This document shows positions 17,523 to 25,664 of a stretch of 64,000 nt of DNA, piece after piece (position 1 is the first letter of the stretch; each line of letters starts with the position of its first letter). This DNA comes from an uncultured Tateyamaria sp. GTDB taxonomy: Bacteria; Pseudomonadota; Alphaproteobacteria; Rhodobacterales; Rhodobacteraceae. The notes below the pieces were generated by a model that made no database searches, was not told the DNA's origin, and saw only the letters and a program-made list of their open reading frames with translations. Location: contig CANMVD010000001.1 in the NCBI GenBank assembly GCA_947501275.1, forward strand, positions 1,240,001 to 1,304,000, read 5' to 3'. The position numbers and the translations under genes are program-made.

Positions 17523-18686
17523 ATGAACGCTCCCACAAAATTCGAAGGTCTAGAAGTTGGTTTTGATGTCCCGGCCCTGCCCGGAATGGATGCGGCGGAT
17601 ATCGCCACACCGTCCCTTGTGCTGGATCTGGACGCGCTTGAGCGCAACATCAAGAAGATGGGTGACTATGCCAAAGCCCACGGCATGCGCCACCGCGTCC
17701 ATGGCAAGATGCACAAGTCTGTGGATGTGGCCCAGTTGCAGGTTGAACTGGGCGGTGCCTGCGGTGTGTGCTGTCAGAAAGTGTCGGAGGCCGAGGTATT
17801 TGCCCGCGGCGGCATCAAAGACGTGCTGGTGTCCAACCAAGTCCGTCAACCCGAGAAGATCGACCGTCTGGCCCGTATGCCCAAGCTGGGGGCCCGAACC
17901 ATTTGCTGCGTCGACGATGTGGCAAATGTGGCGGATCTGTCAGCGGCGGCGACCAAGCATGGCACGCAGATCGAGTGTCTGGTCGAGATCGACTGTGGCG
18001 CGGGTCGTTGTGGTGTGACCACGACCCCTGAGGTTGTCGAGATCGCCAAGGCGATTGACGCGGCGGACGGACTGAAGTTTGCAGGATTGCAAGCCTATCA
18101 GGGCGCGATGCAGCACATGGACAGCTACGAAGATCGCAAGGCCAAGATCGACATTGCCGTCGCCATGGTGCGCGATGCTGTTGATACGCTGAAGGCTGAT
18201 GGCCTCGAGTGCGATATCGTTGGCGGCGGCGGCACGGGTTCGTATTATTTCGAGAGCAACTCGGGTGTTTTCAATGAGTTGCAGTGTGGGTCCTATGCCT
18301 TCATGGACGCGGATTATGGCCGTATCCTCGACAAGGATGGCAAGCGGATTGACCAAGGCGAGTGGGAGAATGCGTTCTTTATCCTCACCTCGGTGATGAG
18401 CCACGCCAAGGCCGACAAGGCGATTGTCGATGCGGGTCTGAAGGCCCAGAGCATCGATTCCGGTCTGCCCGTCATTTATGGCCGCACCGATGTGGAATAC
18501 GTCAAATGCTCGGACGAGCATGGTGTGGTGATGGACCCCAAGGCCGTCTTGAAAGTGAATGACAAGCTGCGCCTTGTGCCCGGCCACTGTGACCCCACCG
18601 CGAACGTTCATGACTGGTACGTGGGTGTGCGCGGTGACAAGGTCGAAACGCTGTGGCCTGTGTCTGCACGGGGCAAGGCCTACTGA
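17523..18686 (+). CDS. bhcC: Beta-hydroxyaspartate aldolase BhcC
   Basis: PLP- and metal-dependent aldolase of the D-threonine aldolase (alanine racemase-fold) family; in the cycle it joins glycine and glyoxylate into beta-hydroxyaspartate. The 387-residue protein has the PLP lysine region RVHGKMHKS (near residue 60), a glycine-rich phosphate loop GGGGTGSYY (near 237), and the C-terminal metal-binding PGHCDPTANVHDWY (near 350). It starts 13 bases after bhcB with AAGGAAG upstream of the ATG. Stereochemistry and substrate are taken from the characterised cluster. Confidence 0.93.
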   Translation: MNAPTKFEGLEVGFDVPALPGMDAADIATPSLVLDLDALERNIKKMGDYAKAHGMRHRVHGKMHKSVDVAQLQVELGGACGVCCQKVSEAEVFARGGIKDVLVSNQVRQPEKIDRLARMPKLGARTICCVDDVANVADLSAAATKHGTQIECLVEIDCGAGRCGVTTTPEVVEIAKAIDAADGLKFAGLQAYQGAMQHMDSYEDRKAKIDIAVAMVRDAVDTLKADGLECDIVGGGGTGSYYFESNSGVFNELQCGSYAFMDADYGRILDKDGKRIDQGEWENAFFILTSVMSHAKADKAIVDAGLKAQSIDSGLPVIYGRTDVEYVKCSDEHGVVMDPKAVLKVNDKLRLVPGHCDPTANVHDWYVGVRGDKVETLWPVSARGKAY

Positions 18687-18880
18687 TCAGGCAAGGGGAG
18701 TCCAAAAGGACGCCGGAGTTAAGACGTCCGGGTGTTTGAGCCACTCATGAAATGCATCCGGGCGCACGAAACAATGGGGTTTTGTCTGATGTCAGGCGGG
18801 CCCCTGTTCCAGCCGGGTGACCACGGCTGACGGTAAAAGCGGGCAGGCTGTGCCCTGCCTATTTGCGAAGGAAAACCAAC

Positions 18881-19846
18881 ATGTTGATCGTACCCGAACG
18901 CGAGATCGCGGATCTGATGACACGCGAGGCGGCGTTTGATGCTGTCGAGAAGGTCTTTGCCGCGATGGCGGCCGAGGATGCCTATAACTTTGATGTCATC
19001 CGTGAGGCGATTGGGCATGAGGATGCTTTGTACGGGTTCAAAGGTGGCTTTGATCGGGCCGGTTTGACTTTGGGACTGAAGGCGGGCGGCTATTGGCCCA
19101 ACAATCTGGAAAAACGAGGCCTGATTAACCATCAGTCCACTGTTTTTCTGTTTGATCCGGACACCGGCAAGGCCAAGGCGATGGTGGGGGGCAACCTACT
19201 GACGGCTTTGCGTACAGCGGCGGCCTCGTCCGTGTCGATCAAGCACTTGGCGCGCAAAGATGCCAGGGTGATGGGAATGGTTGGGGCAGGCCATCAGGCT
19301 ACGTTCCAACTGCGCGCGGCGTTGGAGCAGCGCGATTTCGAGAAGGTCATTGGCTGGAATTATCACGCCGAGATGTTGCCCAATATCGAAAAGGTGGCAA
19401 ATGAGGCGGGGGTGCCGTTTGAGGCTGTTCCCCTTGAGGGGATGGTCGAAGCGGATGTGGTGATTTCCATCACATCGACGTTTGCGCCAACGATCATGGT
19501 CGATCATATCAGCGCAGGTACACATATCGCCTGCATGGGGACAGATACCAAGGGTAAACAGGAAGTCGCAGCGGCCCTGCTGCGCCGGTCGACTGTCTTT
19601 ACCGACGAGATCGCACAGTCAATTTCAATCGGTGAGGCGCAGCACGCGATTGCCGATGGCTTGATCAAGCAAAGCGATGTTCATCAGTTGGGGGCGGTCA
19701 TCAACGGCGCACATCCCGGGCGGCGCAGCGCGGATGAGATCACCTTGTTTGATGGCACAGGTGTGGGTTTGCAGGACCTGGCCGTGGCCTCAGCGGTCGT
19801 TGATCTGGCTGTGGAAAAAGGTATCGCGATCGAAGTTGATTTCTGA
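18881..19846 (+). CDS. bhcD: Iminosuccinate reductase BhcD
   Basis: Ornithine cyclodeaminase/mu-crystallin family protein that reduces iminosuccinate to aspartate, closing the cycle. The 321-residue protein has the family start (LIVPEREIADLMTREAAFDAVE), a Lys region in FKGGFDRAGLTLGLKAGGYW, and the NAD(P)-binding MGMVGAGHQA motif near residue 131. I chose the ATG at 18881 with AAGGA eight bases upstream. A 194-base gap separates it from bhcC and contains a small GGCAGG/CCTGCC hairpin at about 18843-18860, so expression may differ from that of bhcABC. Confidence 0.93.
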   Translation: MLIVPEREIADLMTREAAFDAVEKVFAAMAAEDAYNFDVIREAIGHEDALYGFKGGFDRAGLTLGLKAGGYWPNNLEKRGLINHQSTVFLFDPDTGKAKAMVGGNLLTALRTAAASSVSIKHLARKDARVMGMVGAGHQATFQLRAALEQRDFEKVIGWNYHAEMLPNIEKVANEAGVPFEAVPLEGMVEADVVISITSTFAPTIMVDHISAGTHIACMGTDTKGKQEVAAALLRRSTVFTDEIAQSISIGEAQHAIADGLIKQSDVHQLGAVINGAHPGRRSADEITLFDGTGVGLQDLAVASAVVDLAVEKGIAIEVDF

Positions 19847-19862
19847 TCGCCGAGGGTTGGAA

Positions 19863-19885
19863 AGGGCGGAGAATTCCTCCGCCCT
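19863..19885. terminator. Hairpin between convergent bhcD and hydrolase gene
   Basis: A perfect nine-base stem AGGGCGGAG/CTCCGCCCT with loop AATTC. Only a short T run follows on the minus strand, so its strength is uncertain. It can serve both converging genes. Confidence 0.6.
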
Positions 19886-19892
19886 GACCGTA

Positions 19893-20819
19893 TCAGAGTG
19901 TCAGCTGATAGGTGTGGGGCGCGTAGCGGTAGGCGTCTCCGTCCCGTTCGACATAGCCGAAGGCGGGCCATGGCATGTGGTAGCTGGAGAACGGAATCCC
20001 GTCTGTCGCCATCATGTCGAGCATGGTTTTGCGTGTTGCAGCCGCGGCGGCCTTGTCCATGTCAAACAGCACTTCCCAGTCCGGGTGGCCCAGTGACCAC
20101 ACGAAGTGGTTGGCAAAATCTGCGGCCAACAGCAGTTGCGCTCCGTCGCTTTCCAGCATGTAGGCCATATGGCCCGGTGTGTGCCCAAAGGCTGGCATCG
20201 CCGTGATACCCGAGGCCACGCTGGCCCCGCCGTCGATCATGGTGAAACGCTCCATGTTGGGCCGAATGATCCCATCAAAGCGCTCATTCTCTGCACCCGC
20301 CCAGTGGTTCATCTCAGCAGCGCCGGTGATCAGTTCGGCATTGGCAAAGGTCAGAGCGCTTTCATTCATCAGCCCTCCAATGTGATCGCCGTGCATGTGC
20401 GTGATCACAACCTTGTCGATCTGGTCTGGCGAATAGCCTGCGGCAGTAAGCGCGGCGGTTGTGCCTGCGGCGTTGAGGCCGGTGTCAAAGAGCACCAATT
20501 CTGAGCCTGTGTTCACGACGACAGGCGTGAAGAAAAAGCGGGTCTTGTCTGTGGGTATGTTGGCGGCCTTGGAGACTTCCTCAAACGCCGCCTTGTCGAC
20601 ATTCATGCCAAAAATGGATTGCGGATCCTCGCGTACGGCGCTGCCGGCCAGCAGATTCGTGACTTCAAAGCTGCCGAGCTTGACCCGTTTGAACGGGGCT
20701 TCATCGGTGCCAAGCATCGGGGCTTCTGCCTGTACGGCGGTGGCCGTGGCAGCAGCAAGCGGGATCGCGGCGGCCCCTGCCAGGGCGGCGCGGCGGGAAA
20801 GTTTGGGCGTGTGGGACAT
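19893..20819 (-). CDS. Tat-exported MBL-fold metallo-hydrolase
   Basis: Periplasmic metallo-beta-lactamase-fold hydrolase of unknown substrate. The 308-residue protein has a twin-arginine signal (LSRRAALAGAAAIPLAAATA near residues 7-26) and the zinc motif THMHGDHIGG near residue 136, with later ligand residues in FGHTPGHMAY and AADFANH. I chose the ATG at 20819 because it sits just before the Tat motif; the frame is open for 80 more codons upstream without features. Lactonase-like activity is plausible but not shown. Confidence 0.9.
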   Translation of the reverse strand: MSHTPKLSRRAALAGAAAIPLAAATATAVQAEAPMLGTDEAPFKRVKLGSFEVTNLLAGSAVREDPQSIFGMNVDKAAFEEVSKAANIPTDKTRFFFTPVVVNTGSELVLFDTGLNAAGTTAALTAAGYSPDQIDKVVITHMHGDHIGGLMNESALTFANAELITGAAEMNHWAGAENERFDGIIRPNMERFTMIDGGASVASGITAMPAFGHTPGHMAYMLESDGAQLLLAADFANHFVWSLGHPDWEVLFDMDKAAAAATRKTMLDMMATDGIPFSSYHMPWPAFGYVERDGDAYRYAPHTYQLTL

Positions 20820-20922
20820 AAGTGGTATCCTTCCTGTCAGATCGCCTAAGGGTAGTGCGTTTCCGCCAACGTCACAGTTAAAAATGCGCCCCTGTCCGTT
20901 CATATTTGTGCGAGGTTGAAGG

Positions 20923-21354
20923 ATGAGCGCGACCAAGACGTCAGTGGAACAGCAAGAATTCGTGCGTTGGGTGCAGGCAGTGGAGCCAGAGCGTCGCCGC
21001 GAGGAGGCCCTCGCCCTTGATGCGTTGTTCCGCGCTACGAGTGGATTTGCGCCGCGCATCTGGAGCGGGGGGATGGTAGGATATGGCGCCTATGACTACA
21101 CCTACGCCTCGGGGCGCAGCGGCACGTGGTTTGCCACCGGCTTTGCGCCGCGCAAGGCCAAGCTAAGCATTTACATCATGCCGGGCTATGCTGATTTCGG
21201 ATCCATCCTTGATCGGTTGGGTCCGCACAGTATGGGCAAGTCATGTCTTTACATTACGCGGTTGGCGCGCATCGACATGGACGTTCTGGGCGAATTGATT
21301 GCAGCAGGACTGGAAGATCTGGGTCGCCATTGGCCTGTTCGGGCCGAGGTCTGA
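20923..21354 (+). CDS. DUF1801 domain protein
   Basis: Small cytosolic protein (143 residues) of the DUF1801/YdhG-like family, recognisable from the pattern IWSGGMVGYGAYDYTY, WFATGFAPRKAKLSIYIM and the C-terminal CLYITRLARIDMDVL. The function of the family is unknown. It lies 54 bases before gltX and may be cotranscribed with it. Confidence 0.85.
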   Translation: MSATKTSVEQQEFVRWVQAVEPERRREEALALDALFRATSGFAPRIWSGGMVGYGAYDYTYASGRSGTWFATGFAPRKAKLSIYIMPGYADFGSILDRLGPHSMGKSCLYITRLARIDMDVLGELIAAGLEDLGRHWPVRAEV

Positions 21355-21408
21355 ACTGGACAAGTGCAAGGGCCTGTGACACTTCGGAGCCAACCGTTGG
21401 AGACATAG

Positions 21409-22731
21409 ATGACCACCACCCGTTTTGCCCCTTCCCCTACAGGCTATTTGCACGTTGGCAACCTGCGCACCGCGCTGATGAATTACCTGATCGCTCGCAA
21501 GGCTGGCGGGACGTTTATCCTGCGCATTGATGACACCGATGCAGAGCGGTCCAAGGAAGAATATGTCGATGCGATAAAGGAAGACCTCGAATGGCTTGGT
21601 CTGCACTGGGACCGGGTGGAGCGTCAGGGCACGCGGTTGGATCGCTATTCGGCAGCCGCGGACAAGCTGCGCGAGATCGGGCGGTTTTACGAAGCGTTCG
21701 AGACACCGGTTGAACTGGACCTGAAGCGCAAAAAGCAACTGAACATGGGCAAACCGCCAGTGTATGATCGCGCTGCTTTGGCGTTGAGCGATGATGAGCG
21801 TGCGGCGCTGCGTGCCGAGCGAGGTCAGGGTGTGTGGCGTTTCAAGCTGGATCATCAGCGCATTGAATGGGCGGATGGTGTGCTGGGTGATATTTCCATT
21901 GATGCGGCCAGCGTTAGTGACCCTGTGTTGATCCGTCAGGATGGGCAGGTGCTTTATACCATCGCGTCTGTTGTGGATGATACCGAGATGGGTGTGACAG
22001 ATGTTGTGCGTGGGTCAGACCACGTGACCAACACGGCGACCCAGATTCAGATTATCGAGGCGCTCGGCGGTTCGGTGCCCCGCTTTGCGCACCACTCGCT
22101 TTTGACCGGCCCCGGGGGCGAGGCATTGTCCAAGCGGTTGGGTACCTTGGCCCTGCGTGACCTGCGCGAGCGCGGCGTGCAGCCGATGGCATTGCTGAGC
22201 CTGTTGGCGCGATTGGGATCGTCTGATCCCATCGAAGTGCGCAGTGAGATGGCGGAGTTGATTGACGGTTTTGAGATTTCGCATTTCGGCTCGGCCCCGA
22301 CGAAGTTCAATGTGGACGATCTGTTCCCGCTGACAGCAAAGTATCTGCAGACCTTGCCCTTGGAGGCAGTGCAGTCCCGTCTGGACGATTTGGGTGTCCC
22401 AGTTTCTTTGGCCGCGCCATTTTGGACCGTGATCCGTGATAATATCGAGACTCTGAATGATCTGGAGGGCTGGTGGACATTGTGTCGCGATGGTGCTGAT
22501 CCGGTGATTGAAGAAGAGGATGCGGAATTTGTCGCCGAGGCCATGACCTTGTTGCCGGAAGCCCCATTTGATGGCGAGACTTGGGGTGGCTGGACGGCTG
22601 CCGTGAAGGCGGCCACGGGGCGCAAGGGCCGCGGACTGTTCATGCCGTTGCGCAAGGCGTTGACCGGGCAGGCCCATGGACCGGACATGGCGGCGCTGAT
22701 GCCGCTGTTGCAGGTTGTAAAGGCCCGCTGA
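21409..22731 (+). CDS. gltX: Glutamyl-tRNA synthetase (short type)
   Basis: Charges tRNA with glutamate. The 440-residue class I synthetase has the HIGH-type motif in PSPTGYLHVGNLRTAL near residue 8 and the KMSKS-type motif as ALSKRLG near residue 242, plus the alpha-helical anticodon-binding region at the C-terminus. Rhodobacterales usually carry two gltX genes, and the length suggests the shorter one; whether this copy charges tRNA-Glu, tRNA-Gln or both cannot be told from this window. Confidence 0.95.
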   Translation: MTTTRFAPSPTGYLHVGNLRTALMNYLIARKAGGTFILRIDDTDAERSKEEYVDAIKEDLEWLGLHWDRVERQGTRLDRYSAAADKLREIGRFYEAFETPVELDLKRKKQLNMGKPPVYDRAALALSDDERAALRAERGQGVWRFKLDHQRIEWADGVLGDISIDAASVSDPVLIRQDGQVLYTIASVVDDTEMGVTDVVRGSDHVTNTATQIQIIEALGGSVPRFAHHSLLTGPGGEALSKRLGTLALRDLRERGVQPMALLSLLARLGSSDPIEVRSEMAELIDGFEISHFGSAPTKFNVDDLFPLTAKYLQTLPLEAVQSRLDDLGVPVSLAAPFWTVIRDNIETLNDLEGWWTLCRDGADPVIEEEDAEFVAEAMTLLPEAPFDGETWGGWTAAVKAATGRKGRGLFMPLRKALTGQAHGPDMAALMPLLQVVKAR

Positions 22732-22740
22732 TGGCTGACC

Positions 22741-22795
22741 GGGGGGCGCTTGTGGCGAAGCGGCCCTTCGGGCAGGATTTTTGGGGAACAGAGAA
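22741..22795 (+). repeat. Degenerate copy of the dispersed intergenic element
   Basis: A GCCC-TTC-GGGC hairpin is followed by GGATTTTTGGGGAACAGAGA, resembling the tail of the 12, 36 and 39 kb copies. It lies immediately before the MATE gene start. Confidence 0.45.
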
Positions 22796-22806
22796 AGGGG
22801 TGCGGC

Positions 22807-24198
22807 GTGGCTGACGCGCAGGCCAAGTTTCTGTCCGGGTCCCTGTTGCGCCATGTGACAGTGATGTCTTTGACCTCGACCGTGGGGTTGATGGCGGTTT
22901 TTTTGGTCGATTTCATCGATATGATTTTCATTTCGATGCTGGGCAAGGCGGAACTGGCTGCAGCTGTTGGTTATGCCGGCGCGATCCTCTTTTTTACCAC
23001 GTCCTTCTCCATTGGTATGGCCATTGCGGTGGGCGCGTTGGTCGCCCGCGCCCTCGGCGAGGGAAACGAAAATCTGGCTCGGGCGCGCAGCACGCACGGG
23101 TTGGTGTTTGGGGTTTTGGTGGCCGCGTTGGTGGCAGCTATTGTCTGGTGGCAGACCCCGTTGTTTGTGACGTGGATCGGAGCGGAGGGTGAAACCGCCG
23201 ATCTGGCCATCGGGTATTTGCGCATCATCGTGCCGTCCCTGCCGTTTCTGGCTGTGGGCATGATGGGGGGCGGGATATTGCGCGCTCGCGGTGATGCCCG
23301 ATCGGCCATGATGGCCACGATCTATGGCGGCGGTGTAAATGCGGTTCTGGATCCGATCCTGATCTTTGGCCTGGGTCTTGATCTGACGGGGGCGGCTCTG
23401 GCTTCGGTTGCGGCGCGGGTGGTGATTGGCTTGACGGCGGTGTTGCCGATCCTGCGCAAGCACGGCGGCTTACCGTCGCCGGATGTGGCAGGTTTGGCCC
23501 GTGATGTGGGCCCGATGGTGACCATCGCTGTGCCCGCCATTCTGACGCAACTGGCGACCCCGGTGGGTCAGGCCATCGTGGTGCGTGCGATGGCCGGTTA
23601 TGGGTTGGAGGCGGTTGCGGGCATGGCAATTGTCGGCCGTTTGATGCCGGTGTCCTTTGCAGTTGTCTTTGCCTTGTCCGGAGCCGTGGGGCCCATCATC
23701 GGCCAGAACTTTGGGGCACGTGATCATCAGCGGGTGTTGCGCGGCTTCAACGCAGCCTTGCTGTTTGCCGCTGTTGTTGTGGTTGGAATTTCGGCGGTGC
23801 TGTTTGTGCTGCGGGGACCCATTGCAGATTTGTTTGACGCCACTGGGCTGACACGTGACCTTGTGTTTCTATTTTGTGGCCCGCTCGCGCTGTTGTTCTT
23901 TTTCAATGCGGTATTGTTCGTGGCCAATGCCGCCTTCAACAATCTGGGCCACCCGTTTTATTCCACGTGGATGAACTGGGGGCGCAACACCGTGGCCATG
24001 GTGCCCTTGGTCTGGCTCGGGGCCACTCTGTTTGGTGCGCCCGGTGTATTGATCGGGCAGGCGCTGGCAGGCGTTGTTTTTGGTGTGGTGGCGTGGCTGT
24101 TGGCTCTGCGCACCATTGCGCGGGGAGGTGTTGCAGCGGAGCGTGACAGTTTTGGCCGCGACGCGCGCCAGTTGTCCCTATTGAACTTGCGCAAGTAG
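22807..24198 (+). CDS. MATE family efflux transporter
   Basis: Multidrug/toxin exporter of the inner membrane driven by H+ or Na+. The 463-residue protein is hydrophobic throughout with about twelve membrane segments in two homologous halves, and has MATE-type features such as LVDFIDMIFISMLGKAELAA near residue 30 and GRLMPVSFAVVFALSGAVGPIIGQN near 280. I chose the GTG at 22807 with GAGAAAGGGG upstream; an upstream TTG would add 19 residues derived from the repeat. Substrate unknown. Its end overlaps the convergent GGCT gene by 21 bases. Confidence 0.92.
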   Translation: MADAQAKFLSGSLLRHVTVMSLTSTVGLMAVFLVDFIDMIFISMLGKAELAAAVGYAGAILFFTTSFSIGMAIAVGALVARALGEGNENLARARSTHGLVFGVLVAALVAAIVWWQTPLFVTWIGAEGETADLAIGYLRIIVPSLPFLAVGMMGGGILRARGDARSAMMATIYGGGVNAVLDPILIFGLGLDLTGAALASVAARVVIGLTAVLPILRKHGGLPSPDVAGLARDVGPMVTIAVPAILTQLATPVGQAIVVRAMAGYGLEAVAGMAIVGRLMPVSFAVVFALSGAVGPIIGQNFGARDHQRVLRGFNAALLFAAVVVVGISAVLFVLRGPIADLFDATGLTRDLVFLFCGPLALLFFFNAVLFVANAAFNNLGHPFYSTWMNWGRNTVAMVPLVWLGATLFGAPGVLIGQALAGVVFGVVAWLLALRTIARGGVAAERDSFGRDARQLSLLNLRK

Positions 24199-24717
24199 CC
24201 TGTCTGTCAACGCGCGTTCGTCGGTCGTCAGCTTTTGGGCGCGCGGGTAAAGCGGGGCGGCGCGGTCGTCCTCTACAGCGATGTCCCAGCCATCGGTTGT
24301 ATCAAAGAAACCCTCGGCCCCTTTGATCCCGAATTCGCGCACAAACCCTTGCACCACAACATCAAGATAGCTGAGCAGGATGTGATGATCGCCCGTGTCC
24401 GTCGTGCTGTCGGGTGGGACCTGATAGACGGCGATGTTGTCCGCGTGCCCGCCTTGTACCACATCAGCCGTGGCGTCGCGCCGTTTGTACCCGCTTTCGC
24501 GTTGATCTAGTGCAGCCCAATCCGCGTTGGGCACTGCAGCGATCAGCCCGTCAATGGCTGCGTTTTCGACTTGATGTACCGAAAGAAAGACGACGTCGCG
24601 GTGTGGCGTTCCTACCCAGATGCGTCGCCAGCCGTTCAGCCGGGCAGGCTGCGCTTTTGGGTAGCTGTGCGTGGCGCGGTTAACGAGGCTGCCATAGCCA
24701 AAAAACCAAGGTGTCAT
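24178..24717 (-). CDS. Gamma-glutamylcyclotransferase-like protein
   Basis: GGCT/AIG2-fold protein (179 residues). The substrate loop FGYGSLV at residues 6-12 and the presumed catalytic Glu in LDQRESGYKR near 73 are present, so it may release 5-oxoproline from gamma-glutamyl compounds. Its ATG overlaps the stop of the upstream phosphatase gene (ATGA), showing coupling, while its 3' end overlaps the MATE gene tail-to-tail. Confidence 0.85.
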   Translation of the reverse strand: MTPWFFGYGSLVNRATHSYPKAQPARLNGWRRIWVGTPHRDVVFLSVHQVENAAIDGLIAAVPNADWAALDQRESGYKRRDATADVVQGGHADNIAVYQVPPDSTTDTGDHHILLSYLDVVVQGFVREFGIKGAEGFFDTTDGWDIAVEDDRAAPLYPRAQKLTTDERALTDRLLAQVQ

Positions 24718-25592
24718 GAGTCAGAAAGCAGATCCGCAAAGTGAGTGGCCACGGCGTCCCATGTGGCCTCGGACGTGGCGCTGAGCAGGTAGCCGGATTT
24801 GATCGTCGCATCGTAGGGCGTGCCATCCATCATGCAAGCCTTGCCTCCTGCCTGCTGGCAGATCAGGACCCCGGCCGCATGATCCCAACTGTTGAGGGCG
24901 CTTGAGAGGACAAAATCCACCGCGCCTGTGCCCAGAAGACGGTATTCATGCGCCGAGCAGCGCAGCGCGCTGGCATGTGCCAGAACCCCGACCTTGGACC
25001 ACATGAGCGCCTGATCTGCAGGCGTCATGAGCCGGATGTGCAGGTATCCGATCATCTCCGAGAGCGGTTTGGCGGCACGTGTGTGGATGGGGCGTTGCCG
25101 TCCTGTCGCAGTGTGCCAGATCGCGGGCGAGGTGTTATCAGCCATAACCGCATCATCGCCCACCGGATCGTAGATCAACCCGAACACTGGCACTCCGAAC
25201 CGGCACACGGCGATGATCGTGCCAAACAGTGGCATTCCGCGTGCAAAGTTCCACGTGCCGTCTACAGGGTCGATGATAAAGCACAGTTCGGCCTCTCCGA
25301 CACCGTCGAGCAGGTCGGGGTTCTTGGAAATCGCTTCCTCTCCGATGACAAGCGCATGAGGAAAGGCGATTTGCAGCCCCCGCGTGATCATCGCCTCGGC
25401 GCCTGTGTCGGCAGCGGTCACGAGGTCCATCTCGTCTTTCTTGGTGTCGATCTCGCCCATGTCGAGGCGCCGGAAACGGGGCAGGATTTCCGCCTTGGCG
25501 GCGCGGCGCACCAAATTGAGCAGCTGTGTCTTCTGTGCCCGTGTCAGCGGGGCAGAAATGGGCATGGGCAAACTGGCAGAGGAGTCGTTCAT
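24714..25592 (-). CDS. Inositol monophosphatase family protein
   Basis: Mg2+-dependent phosphatase of the IMPase superfamily, 292 residues. Metal-binding motifs are present: GEEAISKN (about residue 91), DPVDGTWNF (about 113) and WDHAAGVLIC (about 245). The substrate could be inositol phosphate, histidinol phosphate or PAP; the sequence alone does not decide. I chose the ATG at 25592 (MNDSSASL). Confidence 0.88.
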   Translation of the reverse strand: MNDSSASLPMPISAPLTRAQKTQLLNLVRRAAKAEILPRFRRLDMGEIDTKKDEMDLVTAADTGAEAMITRGLQIAFPHALVIGEEAISKNPDLLDGVGEAELCFIIDPVDGTWNFARGMPLFGTIIAVCRFGVPVFGLIYDPVGDDAVMADNTSPAIWHTATGRQRPIHTRAAKPLSEMIGYLHIRLMTPADQALMWSKVGVLAHASALRCSAHEYRLLGTGAVDFVLSSALNSWDHAAGVLICQQAGGKACMMDGTPYDATIKSGYLLSATSEATWDAVATHFADLLSDS

Positions 25593-25664
25593 TGGGGGGA
25601 CCCTTGTGGTGATTCCGAGGCGCATGTGTAGATGACATGGCCCTGCGGTCGGGAACAACCGGAC

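Noticed and set aside
16559-18686. Threonine degradation operon (threonine dehydratase plus threonine aldolase)
   Set aside because: Family names suggest it, but gene order with the aminotransferase, the cyclodeaminase-type reductase and divergent IclR regulator fits the beta-hydroxyaspartate cycle.
22015-23463. A 482-codon minus-strand frame across gltX and the MATE gene
   Set aside because: It spans two well-supported genes on the other strand and its product is Gln/His/Arg-rich without a domain.
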